From positions 248,001 through 312,000 of the forward strand of contig NZ_AMRM01000001.1 of NCBI RefSeq assembly GCF_000300335.1: a stretch of DNA of 64,000 nt, read 5' to 3'. Source of the stretch: Nitratireductor pacificus pht-3B (GTDB taxonomy: Bacteria > Pseudomonadota > Alphaproteobacteria > Rhizobiales > Rhizobiaceae). Below the pieces are notes generated by a model. The model had not been told where the DNA came from and ran no database searches. It worked only from the letters and a program-made list of their open reading frames with translations. The position numbers were made by a program, and so were the translations under genes. Positions 14,918-23,900 of the stretch are shown one piece after another (position 1 is the first letter of the stretch; each line of letters starts with the position of its first letter).

Positions 14918-16504
14918 ATGAGCATGAGTGCGACCGCGGATGACGACACGGGCAGCGAGGCGAGGCCGAGGCGCGCCGGCAGGGGCGAGCGCGGCGGCGC
15001 GGCGGCGCGCCGTGCGACCCGCAGCAGCGGCGGTCCGGGTGCGCAACTGACCTATATCCGACGGGCGATAAGACCTTACGAAGTGCTCGATGATGAGGGG
15101 CTGACCCTCATCGAGGCCAATGCCGACACCGTGCTCGAGGAGATCGGCATCGAGTTTCGCGACGACCCCGAGGCGCTGGCCCTCTGGAAGGAGGCCGGCG
15201 CCGACGTGCAGGGCGACCGCGTGCATTTTCCCAAGGGCCTGTGCCGCGCGTTGCTGAAGACCGCGCCTTCCATCTTCACCCAGCATGCGCGAAACCCGGC
15301 GCGGTCTGTCGAGATCGGCGGGGACGCAACGGTCTTCGCGCCGGTCTACGGGCCGCCTTTCGTGCGCGATCTGGAGGGCAATCGCCGCTACGCGACGATC
15401 GAGGATTTTCGCAACTTCGTGAAGCTCGCCTATATGGCGCCGTCGATCCACCATTCGGGCGGCACGGTGTGCGAGCCTGTCGACGTGCCGGTCAACAAGC
15501 GGCATCTGGACATGGTCTTCGCGCATATGCGCTATTCGGACAAGCCGTTCATGGGATCGGTGACGGCGCCGGAGCGTGCCGAGGACACCGTTGAGATGGC
15601 GAGGATCCTGTTCGGCGAGCAGTTCGTCGACAGCAACGCGGTCATCGTCAACCTGATCAACGCCAACTCGCCGATGGTGTTCGACGAGACGATGCTGGGC
15701 GCCGCCAAGGTCTATGCCCGCGCCAACCAGGCCTGCATCATCACGCCGTTCATCCTGGCGGGCGCGATGAGCCCGGTGACAGTCGCGGGCACGCTGACCC
15801 AGGTTCTCGCGGAGGTGCTTGCCGGTGCCGCCTTCACGCAGCTCGTGCGGCCGGGCGCGCCGGTGCTGTTCGGCACGTTCGCGTCGTCCATCTCGATGCA
15901 ATCGGGCGCGCCGACCTTCGGCACGCCGGAACCGTCCCTGGTCTCCTATGGCGCCGGGCAGCTGGCGCGCCGCGCCGGACTGCCGTTCCGCACCGGCGGT
16001 TCGCTGACCGGAGCCAAGATCTCCGATGCGCAGGCGGCCTATGAAAGCGCCAACACGCTGAACGCGACTGTGCTGGCCGGGACCAATTTCGTCCTGCATG
16101 CGGCCGGCTGGCTGGAGGGTGGGCTGGTCTCCTCCTACGAGAAGTTCATGATGGACATCGACCAGCTCGGCATGCAGCAGCGGCTCTGCGAGCCGATCGA
16201 CCTGTCCGAGAACGGGCAGGCGATGGACGCCATACGCGAGGTGGGGCCGGGCAGCCACTATCTGGGATGCGCCCATACCCAGGCGAACTTCCAGACGGCC
16301 TTCTATCGCTCCTCGATCGCCGACAACAATTCCTACGAGCAATGGGCCGCGGAGGGCGAGAAGACGGCGCATCAACGGGCCAACCAGCTGGCGCGCAGCT
16401 GGCTGGAGATGTATCAGGCGCCGGAGCTCGACCCTGGGATCGAGGAGGGGCTCATGGACTTCATCGCCAGGCGCAAGGAATCGATGCCGGACGCCTTCGC
16501 CTGA
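14918..16504 (+). CDS. mttB: MttB-family corrinoid-dependent methyltransferase (non-pyrrolysine)
   Basis: The 528-aa protein belongs to the trimethylamine methyltransferase (MttB) superfamily; blocks include LIEANADTVLEEIGIEFRDD, HFPKGLCRALL, IHHSGGTVCEPVDVP and SSYEKFMMDIDQLGMQQR. No in-frame TAG interrupts it, so it is of the non-pyrrolysine MtgB-like group, whose characterised members demethylate quaternary amines such as glycine betaine, proline betaine or carnitine. The true substrate is unknown. It should methylate the corrinoid protein at 10997-11692. The N-terminal 45 residues are a disordered Arg/Gly/Ala-rich extension (PRRAGRGERGGAAARRATRS). ATG at 14918 has a GAGAG site; an upstream ATG at 14873 is less likely. 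Confidence 0.92.
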   Translation: MSMSATADDDTGSEARPRRAGRGERGGAAARRATRSSGGPGAQLTYIRRAIRPYEVLDDEGLTLIEANADTVLEEIGIEFRDDPEALALWKEAGADVQGDRVHFPKGLCRALLKTAPSIFTQHARNPARSVEIGGDATVFAPVYGPPFVRDLEGNRRYATIEDFRNFVKLAYMAPSIHHSGGTVCEPVDVPVNKRHLDMVFAHMRYSDKPFMGSVTAPERAEDTVEMARILFGEQFVDSNAVIVNLINANSPMVFDETMLGAAKVYARANQACIITPFILAGAMSPVTVAGTLTQVLAEVLAGAAFTQLVRPGAPVLFGTFASSISMQSGAPTFGTPEPSLVSYGAGQLARRAGLPFRTGGSLTGAKISDAQAAYESANTLNATVLAGTNFVLHAAGWLEGGLVSSYEKFMMDIDQLGMQQRLCEPIDLSENGQAMDAIREVGPGSHYLGCAHTQANFQTAFYRSSIADNNSYEQWAAEGEKTAHQRANQLARSWLEMYQAPELDPGIEEGLMDFIARRKESMPDAFA

Positions 16505-16512
16505 AGGAGCGG

Positions 16513-16536
16513 CCGGCGCCTGTTCCCGGGCGCCGG
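16513..16536. terminator. Hairpin between convergent mttB and DUF411 genes
   Basis: CCGGCGCC (16513-16520) pairs with GGCGCCGG (16529-16536) around an 8-nt loop in the 45-bp gap between two converging genes. No U-run follows, so termination is only a possibility. Confidence 0.35.
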
Positions 16537-16549
16537 AGCATCGGTGGTC

Positions 16550-17011
16550 TCATTCCAGGCCCGCACGATAATAGACGGTGGGGGCCGTCCCGGCATCTCT
16601 CGACACGGCGAAGACGTCGTAGCGCGCCTTCGGATCGTCGCCCATGCCGAGCGAGCCCTGCGGCATGCCGGGTGTGGCGATGCCGGCGATGGCCGGCCGT
16701 TCCGCAAGCAATTTGTCGATTGCCTCGAGCGGTACATGGCCTTCGAGGAAATAGCCGTCGATGGCGGCCGTGTGGCAACCCTCCATCGCGGCCGGGACGC
16801 CCACCTGCCGCTTGATCGGCGTCAGGTCCTCCATGTCGTTCAGCGTGACCGTATAGCCAGCCTTCCGCATCGCCTCCGCCCACAGGTGGCAGCAGCCGCA
16901 CCAAGGCGTCTTCCATATGGTCATGTTGCGGTGGTCGGCGGCGCTGGCGGCAACGCTCTGAAGGAGGGTAAGAGCCAGCAGCGTGGCCGGGAGTGCGCTT
17001 CTCGGTTTCAT
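16550..17011 (-). CDS. DUF411 exported metal-binding protein
   Basis: The 153-aa product has a signal peptide (to about AASA) and the sequence TIWKTPWCGCCHLWAEAMR with Cys38, Cys40 and Cys41, the hallmark of DUF411 proteins, which are periplasmic and often associated with copper handling. Further conserved parts are GVPAAMEGCHTAAIDGYFLEGHVP and AGIATPGMPQGSLGM. AGGAG precedes the ATG at 17011. It stands alone here, converging on mttB, and no copper pump gene is nearby. Confidence 0.85.
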   Translation of the reverse strand: MKPRSALPATLLALTLLQSVAASAADHRNMTIWKTPWCGCCHLWAEAMRKAGYTVTLNDMEDLTPIKRQVGVPAAMEGCHTAAIDGYFLEGHVPLEAIDKLLAERPAIAGIATPGMPQGSLGMGDDPKARYDVFAVSRDAGTAPTVYYRAGLE

Positions 17012-17181
17012 GGTCGTCTCCTGATCGATGCGGCACGCGGCCCGGGTCCTGTCTCGTAAGCCTTCCTCCCACTGGAAGGTCAAGGCCATCGAACATCCCG
17101 TGCGCTTGCCTGAGCCTCGTGGCGGCTTATGATGGGTTGGTGGTGCGTCCGCACCGCTTTCAGCATCCGGAGAATTCGATC

Positions 17182-18231
17182 ATGGAAAAGCGCCGTCTTG
17201 GACGCAGCGAGCTGATGGTCTCGCAAATCTGTCTCGGAACGATGACGTTCGGCGAGCAGAACAGCGAGCAGGAAGCCCACGCGCAGATGGATCTCGCCGC
17301 CGAACGCGGTGTCAACTTCCTGGACATGGCGGAGCTTTATCCGATTCCGCCGAAGCCGGAGACGCAGGGCCGCACCGAACTGTATGTCGGCAGCTGGATC
17401 AAGGCGCGCGGAAACCGGGCGGACACGATCATCGCCTCCAAGGTGGTGGGCCGCACCGACAATGACTGGTTCCGCGGCGGTCGATCCTCCAGGCTGGTGC
17501 GCGCCGACATTGTCGACGCCATCGACAAGTCGCTCGCCCGGCTTCAGACCGACTATATCGACCTCTACCAGATCCACTGGCCCGACCGCGAAATTCCCTT
17601 CGGCTCGAACCCGATGCGCGTGACCGCCCTGTCCGAGCCGGTTGCGGACGAGACGCCGATCGCGGAGACGCTTGCGGTGTTCGCTGAACTGGTGAAGGCG
17701 GGGAAGATCCGCCATTTCGGCCTGTCGAACGAGAGTTCCTGGGGAACAATGCGCTATGTGCTGGAAGCGGAGAGGGGCGTCGGCCCGCGTCCCATCGCGC
17801 TGCAGAACAGCTACAGTCTCGTCAACCGGACCTATGAGGTGAACCTGGCGGAGACCTGTCAACGCGAAGGGATCGGGCTGCTTGCCTATTCGCCGCTCGC
17901 CCAGGGATATCTCTCCGGCAAGTACGACAATGGCGCCTTGCCCGAGGGATCGCGCAAGGCGCTGTTCGACCGCCTGCAACGCTACGAGAAGCCGGGGGCC
18001 GCAGAGGCCTTCGCGGCCTACAACGCCATGGCGCGGGAGTTCGGCCTGACGCCGGCCCGTTTCGCCCATGCCTTTGTCAATGCGCGGCCCTTCATTGCGG
18101 CCAACATCATCGGCGCCACGACGATGGCGCAGCTCGAGGAAGCGCTTTCGTCGATCGATGTCGGTTGGACCGCAGAGATGCAGGAAGCCGTCGACGGCCT
18201 GCACCAGCGGATTGGCAATCCCTGTTTCTGA
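17182..18231 (+). CDS. Aldo/keto reductase (Tas-like)
   Basis: A 349-aa NADP(H)-dependent aldo/keto reductase with the catalytic tetrad visible as Asp48 and Tyr53 (NFLDMAELYP), Lys87 (IIASKVVG) and His132 (YQIHWPD). Downstream are the cofactor-binding stretches GLSNESSWG and IIGATTMAQLEEAL. Length and motifs best match the Tas group, which reduces diverse carbonyls; the physiological substrate is unknown. It has a solitary position, with a GGAG site before the ATG. Confidence 0.9.
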   Translation: MEKRRLGRSELMVSQICLGTMTFGEQNSEQEAHAQMDLAAERGVNFLDMAELYPIPPKPETQGRTELYVGSWIKARGNRADTIIASKVVGRTDNDWFRGGRSSRLVRADIVDAIDKSLARLQTDYIDLYQIHWPDREIPFGSNPMRVTALSEPVADETPIAETLAVFAELVKAGKIRHFGLSNESSWGTMRYVLEAERGVGPRPIALQNSYSLVNRTYEVNLAETCQREGIGLLAYSPLAQGYLSGKYDNGALPEGSRKALFDRLQRYEKPGAAEAFAAYNAMAREFGLTPARFAHAFVNARPFIAANIIGATTMAQLEEALSSIDVGWTAEMQEAVDGLHQRIGNPCF

Positions 18232-18349
18232 CGTTCTCCGGCTGATCGAGGATTTTTTTCGGCCCCTGTCGGATGCGGCAGGGGCGAGGCGTCCTTGGGG
18301 TATCTCAAACGCGGCGGCCTAAGCGTTCGCCCAGACCCGGGAGACCGAA

Positions 18350-19300
18350 ATGTTGAAGAAACTGCTGATTGCCCTCTGTACCGCCGCCGCTCTGGTCGGC
18401 CCTGCCATCGGGCAGGCCGTGGGAGAAGAGAACGCGCCGAAGGTCGCTGCTGCGGCCGTGCCTGCCGCCACCAAGAACGGGCACGTCATGGCGAACGGCG
18501 TGAACTACTACTACGAGATCCGCGGCACGGGCGAGCCGCTGCTGCTGTTGCATGGCGGGCTTGGCCAGATCGAGATGTTCGGCCCGGTGCTCGGCATGCT
18601 CGCGGCCGAGCGCCAGGTGATCAGTGTCGACCTGCACGGCCATGGCCGCAGTTCCCTCGGGGACCGGCCGATCAGCCTCACCGACATGGGCGACGACATG
18701 GCCGTCATCCTGAAGGAACTCGGTTTCGAACAGGTGGACGCCATGGGCTATTCGATGGGCGGCGGCGTCGCGTTCCGGCTGGCGGTGCAGCATCCGGAGA
18801 TGATCCGCCGGCTGGCCCTGGTTTCGGCGGGCTTCGCGCAGGACGGGTTCTTCCCGGAAATGCTGCCGATGCAGGCGCAGGTTAGCGCGGCGATGGCCGA
18901 CATGATGAAGGGCACGCCGATGTACGAATCCTATGCGGCAGTTGCGCCGAATCCGGAGGATTTTCCGGAACTGCTCGACCGGATGGGCGAGATGATGCGC
19001 AAGCCCTACAATTTCGCCGATGACGTCAAGACGCTGAAGATGCCGGTGATGCTGGTCTATGGCGACAGCGACATGTACCGGCCCGAGCACATCATCGAGT
19101 TCTACAAGCTGCTCGGCGGCGGGCTGAAGGATGCGGGCTGGATGCGCGAGCACATGTCGCAGAACCGGCTGGCGATCCTGCCCAACCAGACGCACTACGA
19201 CATCGGCGTCGCACCGCGACTGGCGGAGACCGTGCTGCCCTTCCTCAACAATGACGATCCGGTGAAGAGCTGGGCAAGCCATGTCGAGGGCGCCAAGTAA
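18350..19300 (+). CDS. Exported alpha/beta hydrolase
   Basis: The 316-aa product has a signal peptide (MLKKLLIALCTAAALVGPAIGQA) followed by an alpha/beta-hydrolase fold: oxyanion region LLLLHGGLG, nucleophile Ser135 in GYSMGGG, an acid in VYGDSDMY and the catalytic His in NQTHYDIG. Family members are esterases or lactonases; substrate is not predictable. GGGAG lies before the ATG and a strong terminator follows 24 bp after the stop. Confidence 0.87.
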   Translation: MLKKLLIALCTAAALVGPAIGQAVGEENAPKVAAAAVPAATKNGHVMANGVNYYYEIRGTGEPLLLLHGGLGQIEMFGPVLGMLAAERQVISVDLHGHGRSSLGDRPISLTDMGDDMAVILKELGFEQVDAMGYSMGGGVAFRLAVQHPEMIRRLALVSAGFAQDGFFPEMLPMQAQVSAAMADMMKGTPMYESYAAVAPNPEDFPELLDRMGEMMRKPYNFADDVKTLKMPVMLVYGDSDMYRPEHIIEFYKLLGGGLKDAGWMREHMSQNRLAILPNQTHYDIGVAPRLAETVLPFLNNDDPVKSWASHVEGAK

Positions 19301-19324
19301 GGCAGCTGATCACGGAAGACGAAC

Positions 19325-19353
19325 CCCGCTGCGGCTTGCCGCAGCGGGTTTTT
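19325..19353 (+). terminator. Rho-independent terminator after the hydrolase gene
   Basis: CCCGCTGCGGC (19325-19335) pairs perfectly with GCCGCAGCGGG (19338-19348) across a 2-nt turn and is followed by TTTTT. It separates the hydrolase from the converging L,D-transpeptidase gene. Confidence 0.9.
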
Positions 19354-19369
19354 CATGCGGCTGGCGCCG

Positions 19370-20101
19370 TCAGACGCTTGCCGGTTGCGACGGGTTTTCG
19401 CCGAGGACCACGACCCTCGATCCGGGCTGTACCCGCTGATAGAGGTCGATGATGTCGTGGTTGAACAGGCGGATGCAGCCCGAGGACACGGACTTGCCGA
19501 TCGACCACGGCTCGGTTGTGCCGTGAATGCGGTAGAGCGTGTCCTTGCCGTTCTTGTAGAGATACAGCGCGCGCGCGCCGAGTGGATTGTCGATGCCGCC
19601 GAGCATGCCGGCGGCGAGCGGCCGGTAGCGCTCGGGTTCGCGCTCGATCATGGCGAGCGTCGGCGCCCAGTTCGGCCAGCGCGCCTTGCGTCCGATGACC
19701 CCGTCGCCCTCATATTCCAGACCCGCCTTGGCGACGCCGATGCCGTAGCGCATCGCCTGGCCGTTCTCCTGCACCAGATAGAGGAACCGCTGATAGGGAT
19801 CGACGACGATGGTGCCGACGCGCTCATGCGTCGGATAGTCGACCAGCTGGCGCAGATAGCGCCGGTCGATCTTGCTCACATCGATGGCCGCGATGATCTC
19901 GTCGCCATCGTCGATCTCGCTGTACATCGCCGTGTAATGCGACAGGAGGGGCCAGGGCTGTTCGACGGCCGTCCTCCCGTCGAAGCGTGTCGATGTGCAG
20001 GCCGCGGTGATCATGGGCAGAAGACCGACCACCAGCAGGCGGCGCAACGGCACGGGGGTGTCGTCTGGCTTTTCGGGAAGGGAGGAAGGGGGCGTGGTCA
20101 T
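19370..20101 (-). CDS. L,D-transpeptidase lipoprotein (ErfK/YbiS/YcfS/YnhG family)
   Basis: The 243-aa protein has an N-terminal hydrophobic segment with a lipobox (ITAAC, Cys35) preceded by an arginine pair, and a YkuD catalytic domain from about residue 95. The catalytic motif is complete: His193 in RIHGTTEPWSIG and Cys209 in SSGCIRLFN. These enzymes form 3-3 peptidoglycan cross-links or tether outer-membrane proteins. GYGIGVAKAG-like substrate-binding segments are present. The ATG at 20101 is the first in-frame start giving a normal signal sequence. Confidence 0.9.
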   Translation of the reverse strand: MTTPPSSLPEKPDDTPVPLRRLLVVGLLPMITAACTSTRFDGRTAVEQPWPLLSHYTAMYSEIDDGDEIIAAIDVSKIDRRYLRQLVDYPTHERVGTIVVDPYQRFLYLVQENGQAMRYGIGVAKAGLEYEGDGVIGRKARWPNWAPTLAMIEREPERYRPLAAGMLGGIDNPLGARALYLYKNGKDTLYRIHGTTEPWSIGKSVSSGCIRLFNHDIIDLYQRVQPGSRVVVLGENPSQPASV

Positions 20102-20449
20102 TGTTCGGCAACCGGTCTCAAGAAAGGATTTTTGGGATTGGGGCGGCGCGCGCCCGGAGAGATCGAGCCATGCCACGCGCATCGACCGGAAATGTGGCGT
20201 GAAAAGCGACCGCGCGGTAATGTCGCGCCGCGGCTTTCCCGAAGGCTGCGGCGGGTGTATCCTTGGCTCTTGATGAGCAGCGGGCGGCTTGCCGAGCGGA
20301 TGGCGCGGCGGCGGTCCTGCCAGGACGGCGCGAGACGCCGTCCATGTTCCTGATCCGATGTCCGCGCCGATCGTGCCGGCCGCCGAGGCGGAAACGGCGG
20401 TGCGCGCCCGTGAGAGGCGTGGCCGCCTTACGGCAGAAGGACGAGGATC
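20102..20449. other. Intergenic region, no gene recognised
   Basis: About 350 bp between divergent genes. Open frames exist on both strands but none has a family match, coding bias or ribosome site. I see no clear promoter or terminator. Confidence 0.5.
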
Positions 20450-20914
20450 ATGGGCATCGCAATGACAATGCACGAATATCTCGAGAACAATCACGTCCCC
20501 TACGACACTGCGCGGCACGCTCGGACCGGCAACTCGACCATGACGGCTCGGGTGAGCCATGTGCCGGGCAACGCGCTGGCGAAGGGCGTGGTCCTGAAAT
20601 GGGACGGCGGCTACATGCTGGCCGTGTTGCCCGCGTCGCGCCAGGTCGATCTCGCCAGGGTTGGCGAGATCATGGGCGAGACGGTGGAACTGGCGACGGA
20701 AGAGGAGACGGTGCGGCTCTTCCCCGATTGCTCGGAGGGCGCCGTTCCGATCTTCGGCGTTCCCTACCGGATCGCCTCGATGGTCGACGAGGCGCTCGAA
20801 ACGGATCACGACGTCTATTTCGAGGGCGGCGACCACCGGACGCTGGTGCATGTCAGCGGTCAGGGCTTCGAGCGGCTGATGTACGGCATGCCGCGAGGAA
20901 GGATCAGCGCCTGA
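20450..20914 (+). CDS. YbaK/EbsC-type aminoacyl-tRNA deacylase domain protein
   Basis: The 154-aa protein fits the YbaK/prolyl-tRNA synthetase-associated domain: HEYLENNHVPYDTARHARTG at the start, LAKGVVLKWDGGYMLAVLPAS with the conserved lysine, and LFPDCSEGAVPIFGVPYRIASMVDEAL. Relatives hydrolyse mischarged tRNA, though members of this shorter group are uncharacterised. A GAGGATC site precedes the ATG at 20450. Confidence 0.85.
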   Translation: MGIAMTMHEYLENNHVPYDTARHARTGNSTMTARVSHVPGNALAKGVVLKWDGGYMLAVLPASRQVDLARVGEIMGETVELATEEETVRLFPDCSEGAVPIFGVPYRIASMVDEALETDHDVYFEGGDHRTLVHVSGQGFERLMYGMPRGRISA

Positions 20915-21150
20915 CGGCGCGTCCCGTTCCTGACCAACGGCGCCGGCCAATCAATACCGGCCGCGGGCGGCTCGCGACCGGCGGCCTTTGTCCGCGCTGA
21001 ATCAGGCCGGTTCGGAAGCGCCAATCCATTGCGGTTTGGTTAACGCGGTGATTCAAACTTTATTCGCCTCTTTGCGATAGTGGTTGGCATTCACCCGGAG
21101 GCGGGGCGCGCCGTGCCTGCATGTCGTCCGGGGCGTTCTGCCGGTGGGTC

Positions 21151-22173
21151 ATGCGTTTTTCTTCCCTGTTCCTGGTGCTGCTGCTTTCCTTCGCCGCTTC
21201 CGCCTGCATGCGCGGCGGAAGCATCGAAACGGCGTTGCAGGTCGAGAGACCCTCGATGGAAACAACCGCCTCGGTTGTTCGGCCGAATGTCGGCATTCCC
21301 CAGTCGTCCGCACTGCAGGAGATGCGCGAGGAGAATGTCGCCGTGCCTGTCAGCGAGGCGGGGATGACGGCGATCGCCGAGCCGGACCGCGTGTCCACGC
21401 CGGCGCTCGAACAGGTGGCGCTGATCACGCCGCCCAAGCCGCAACTGCGCCCGGAGCCGGCCGCACCCGCTACGCGCGGGCGGGTCTATCGCAGCCGGTT
21501 CAGCGACGCCAAGCCGATCAATTTCGGCAAGGTGACGCCGCAGCATCATGCGGTCCATGGCGTCGACGTTTCGCGCTGGCAGGGCGACATCGACTGGCAG
21601 AAGCTGCGTGAGCGCGGTGCGAACTTCGCCTATATCAAGGCCACCGACGGCGTCGACCACATCGATCCGATGTTCAAGAAGAACTGGAACGCGGCGCATC
21701 TGGCCGGCATCCGGCGCGGCGCCTATCACTTCTTCTTCTGGTGCCGGACGGCGGCGGACCAGGCAGAGTGGTTCATCCGCAACGTGCCGAAGGTGAAGGG
21801 CGCGCTGCCGCCGGTGCTGGACGTGGAATGGAACCATCTCTCAAGCTGCAAATGGCGTCCCTCGCGCGCCGAGGTGCTGGAGAAGATGAAGGTCTTCATG
21901 GACCGGCTGGAGCGGCATTACGGCCAGCGCCCGATCATCTATACTGCGCCCGATTTCTACGCGGACAATCTGAAAGGCGCGTTCCCCAACCATCCCTTCT
22001 GGCTGCGCGCCGTGGCCCAGCATCCCTCGAAGGTCTATCCGGGACGCGACTGGGTGTTCTGGCAGTATTCCGGCTCAGGCCTGTCGCAGGGCGTCAACGG
22101 TAAGATCGATCTGAACGTTTTCCACGGCGACGAACGCGCCTGGTGGCGCTGGATCTCGAAGACGACGGGTTAG
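21151..22173 (+). CDS. GH25 lysozyme-like lipoprotein
   Basis: The 340-aa product has a lipoprotein signal (MRFSSLFLVLLLSFAASAC, Cys19), a Pro/Ala-rich linker to about residue 130, and a glycoside hydrolase 25 domain: HGVDVSRWQGDIDW with the catalytic Asp, AYHFFFWCR, VLDVEWN with the catalytic Glu and a closing DLNVF. It should cleave peptidoglycan from the outer-membrane side. The ATG at 21151 gives the better signal; ATG at 21121 is possible. Upstream at about 21037 is a TTAACC sequence resembling a CtrA half-site. Confidence 0.88.
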   Translation: MRFSSLFLVLLLSFAASACMRGGSIETALQVERPSMETTASVVRPNVGIPQSSALQEMREENVAVPVSEAGMTAIAEPDRVSTPALEQVALITPPKPQLRPEPAAPATRGRVYRSRFSDAKPINFGKVTPQHHAVHGVDVSRWQGDIDWQKLRERGANFAYIKATDGVDHIDPMFKKNWNAAHLAGIRRGAYHFFFWCRTAADQAEWFIRNVPKVKGALPPVLDVEWNHLSSCKWRPSRAEVLEKMKVFMDRLERHYGQRPIIYTAPDFYADNLKGAFPNHPFWLRAVAQHPSKVYPGRDWVFWQYSGSGLSQGVNGKIDLNVFHGDERAWWRWISKTTG

Positions 22174-22279
22174 AAGCCGTAAATCAAGCCGCGCGGAACG
22201 GTTTGCCCTGAAGCGCATCCTTGCCTAAAACGGCTGGGTCGCGCTTCAGCGCTGCTCTCCCGCCACGTGAGTCCATTCC

Positions 22280-23329
22280 ATGACAGATCTCATTCCGGTG
22301 TTCGACGGTCACAACGATGCGCTGCTGCGCCTCTATCAATCGAAGGACGCCGACCCGGTCGCCCGTTTCATCGACGGGCTGCCGGGCGGGCATATCGATC
22401 TGCCGCGTGCGCGAAAGGGCGGCCTTGCCGGCGGCATGTTCGCCATCTTTCCCCCGCCGCTGGAAACGCCTGGCACGCGGCGGGCCATGAACGTTGCCGA
22501 CGAGGTGCCGCCGGAACTCGCGCGCGCCGACGCGCTTGCCCCGACGCTGGGCATGGCGTCGATCCTGATGCGGCTGGAACGGGCTTCGGATGGCGCCTTC
22601 ACCGTCTGCCGCAGCGCGGGCGCCGTGTGCGCCGCGATGGAGAAGGGATCGCTCGCGGCGGTGTTCCACATCGAGGGAGTGGAGGCGGTCGACATGGATC
22701 TTGTTCTGCTCGACGTGCTTCATGCGGCGGGGCTGCGTTCGCTGGGTCCGGTCTGGAGCAGGCCCAATGCCTTTGCCCATGGCGTGCCCTTCCGCTTTCC
22801 GGCGACGCCGGAGATCGGCCCCGGCCTGACGGAGGCCGGCAAGGCGCTCGTGAAGGCCTGCAACCGGCTCAGAATTCTCGTCGACCTGTCGCATCTCAAC
22901 GCCGAGGGTTTTCGCGACGTGGCGAAGATCAGCGACGCGCCGCTGGTGGCGACGCATTCCAACGTGCACGCGCTGTGCGGCCATTCGCGCAATCTGATGG
23001 ACTGGCAGCTTGCCGCCATCCGCGACACGGGCGGGCTGGTCGGCCTCAACTTCGCCACCGGCTTCCTGCGCGAGGACGGGCGCATGGGCGCCGACACCGG
23101 CCTCGACGTGATGATCCGCCATCTGGATGCGCTGCTGGAGGCGCTGGGCGAGGGGGGCGTGGCGTTCGGTTCGGATTTCGACGGCGCCACCGTGCCCGCC
23201 GCCATCGGCGACGCAAGCGGCCTACCGAAACTCATCGAGGCAATGGAGAGCGCCGGCTACGGGCGCGAGCTTATAGAGAAGATCGCCTGGCGCAACTGGG
23301 TGGACGTGCTGGAGCGGACGATCGGGTGA
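22280..23329 (+). CDS. Membrane dipeptidase (peptidase M19)
   Basis: A 349-aa renal-dipeptidase-type metallopeptidase. The zinc ligands are visible as FDGHND near residue 10, a Glu in VFHIEGVEAVD and histidines in ATHSNVHALCGHSRN; GSDFDGATVP near the end is typical. It hydrolyses dipeptides, often with D-amino acids, and could act on cell-wall peptides released by neighbours such as the GH25 protein, which is inference. No signal peptide is present, so it is probably cytoplasmic. Confidence 0.9.
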   Translation: MTDLIPVFDGHNDALLRLYQSKDADPVARFIDGLPGGHIDLPRARKGGLAGGMFAIFPPPLETPGTRRAMNVADEVPPELARADALAPTLGMASILMRLERASDGAFTVCRSAGAVCAAMEKGSLAAVFHIEGVEAVDMDLVLLDVLHAAGLRSLGPVWSRPNAFAHGVPFRFPATPEIGPGLTEAGKALVKACNRLRILVDLSHLNAEGFRDVAKISDAPLVATHSNVHALCGHSRNLMDWQLAAIRDTGGLVGLNFATGFLREDGRMGADTGLDVMIRHLDALLEALGEGGVAFGSDFDGATVPAAIGDASGLPKLIEAMESAGYGRELIEKIAWRNWVDVLERTIG

Positions 23330-23338
23330 GGGAGCCGG

Positions 23339-23587
23339 TCAGGCAACCTTCGAAGGTTTCTGGGTCTGGTCTCCGCGACCGACGAGCAGTCCGGCAATCG
23401 AGATATCCTCGTCAAGCGCTTCCCAATGGAGACCCATCGGGCTGATCTCGCATTGCGCGCGCTCTGCAGGCGTCGCGCGCAGCAGCCGGGGAAACCAGGC
23501 CAGCGGCACGCCGAGCGTGCGCCCGTCGGTGAGGCTGACCCACATGGTGTGATCGTCGAAGCGGACCTCAGTCGCCGAAATGCTCAT
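23339..23587 (-). CDS. DUF2442 protein
   Basis: The 82-aa protein (VRFDDHTMWVSLTDGRTLGVPLAWFPRLLRATPAER) matches DUF2442. It overlaps the end of the DUF4160 gene by 20 bp, the usual order of this pair. The pair is common on bacterial chromosomes and plasmids in settings resembling toxin-antitoxin modules, DUF2442 being the smaller putative antitoxin-like partner. No toxicity has been shown to my knowledge. Confidence 0.88.
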   Translation of the reverse strand: MSISATEVRFDDHTMWVSLTDGRTLGVPLAWFPRLLRATPAERAQCEISPMGLHWEALDEDISIAGLLVGRGDQTQKPSKVA

Positions 23588-23813
23588 TCCAAGCCTGCTC
23601 GATGCGCGCGCGATTGGTTTCGATGATGGAGAGTATAGCTCCGAGCTCCCGGGAATTGAAGCCGGAGCTTTCGGCGATCAAGATCGCCGGGGCAAGCCAG
23701 ACCTTGGCTTCACGCTCGCCATGGCGGACGTGGACATGCATCGGCTCGCGCGGATTACCCTCGTTCGAGTAGAAGAAAACCCGGTAAGGACCTTCCCGGA
23801 AGATCAATGGCAT
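23568..23813 (-). CDS. DUF4160 protein
   Basis: The 81-aa protein contains FREGPYRVFFYSNEGNPREPMHVHVRHGEREAKVWL, the DUF4160 core with conserved HVHV. It is the first gene of a two-gene unit with DUF2442. The HxHV motif suggests metal binding or nuclease-like chemistry, but this is speculative. It sits 87 bp downstream of nrdJ on the same strand, so read-through is possible. Confidence 0.88.
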   Translation of the reverse strand: MPLIFREGPYRVFFYSNEGNPREPMHVHVRHGEREAKVWLAPAILIAESSGFNSRELGAILSIIETNRARIEQAWNEHFGD

Positions 23814-23900
23814 GGCTGCAGCGCCTTAAGGAAAGGCCTCCCTAAGAGTCCGCTGACATCATAGGGAGGCCATAGCGCTGTCACGTCTCCGCGTGCCCGC

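Noticed and set aside
14918-16504. Possible pyrrolysine codon in the MttB-family gene
   Set aside because: The frame runs through without any internal TAG, so it is a non-pyrrolysine member.
18245-18290. Hairpin GCCCCTG/CAGGGGC after the aldo/keto reductase gene
   Set aside because: The T-run precedes the stem on the + strand and is an A-run after it on the minus strand, so it does not form a terminator in either direction.
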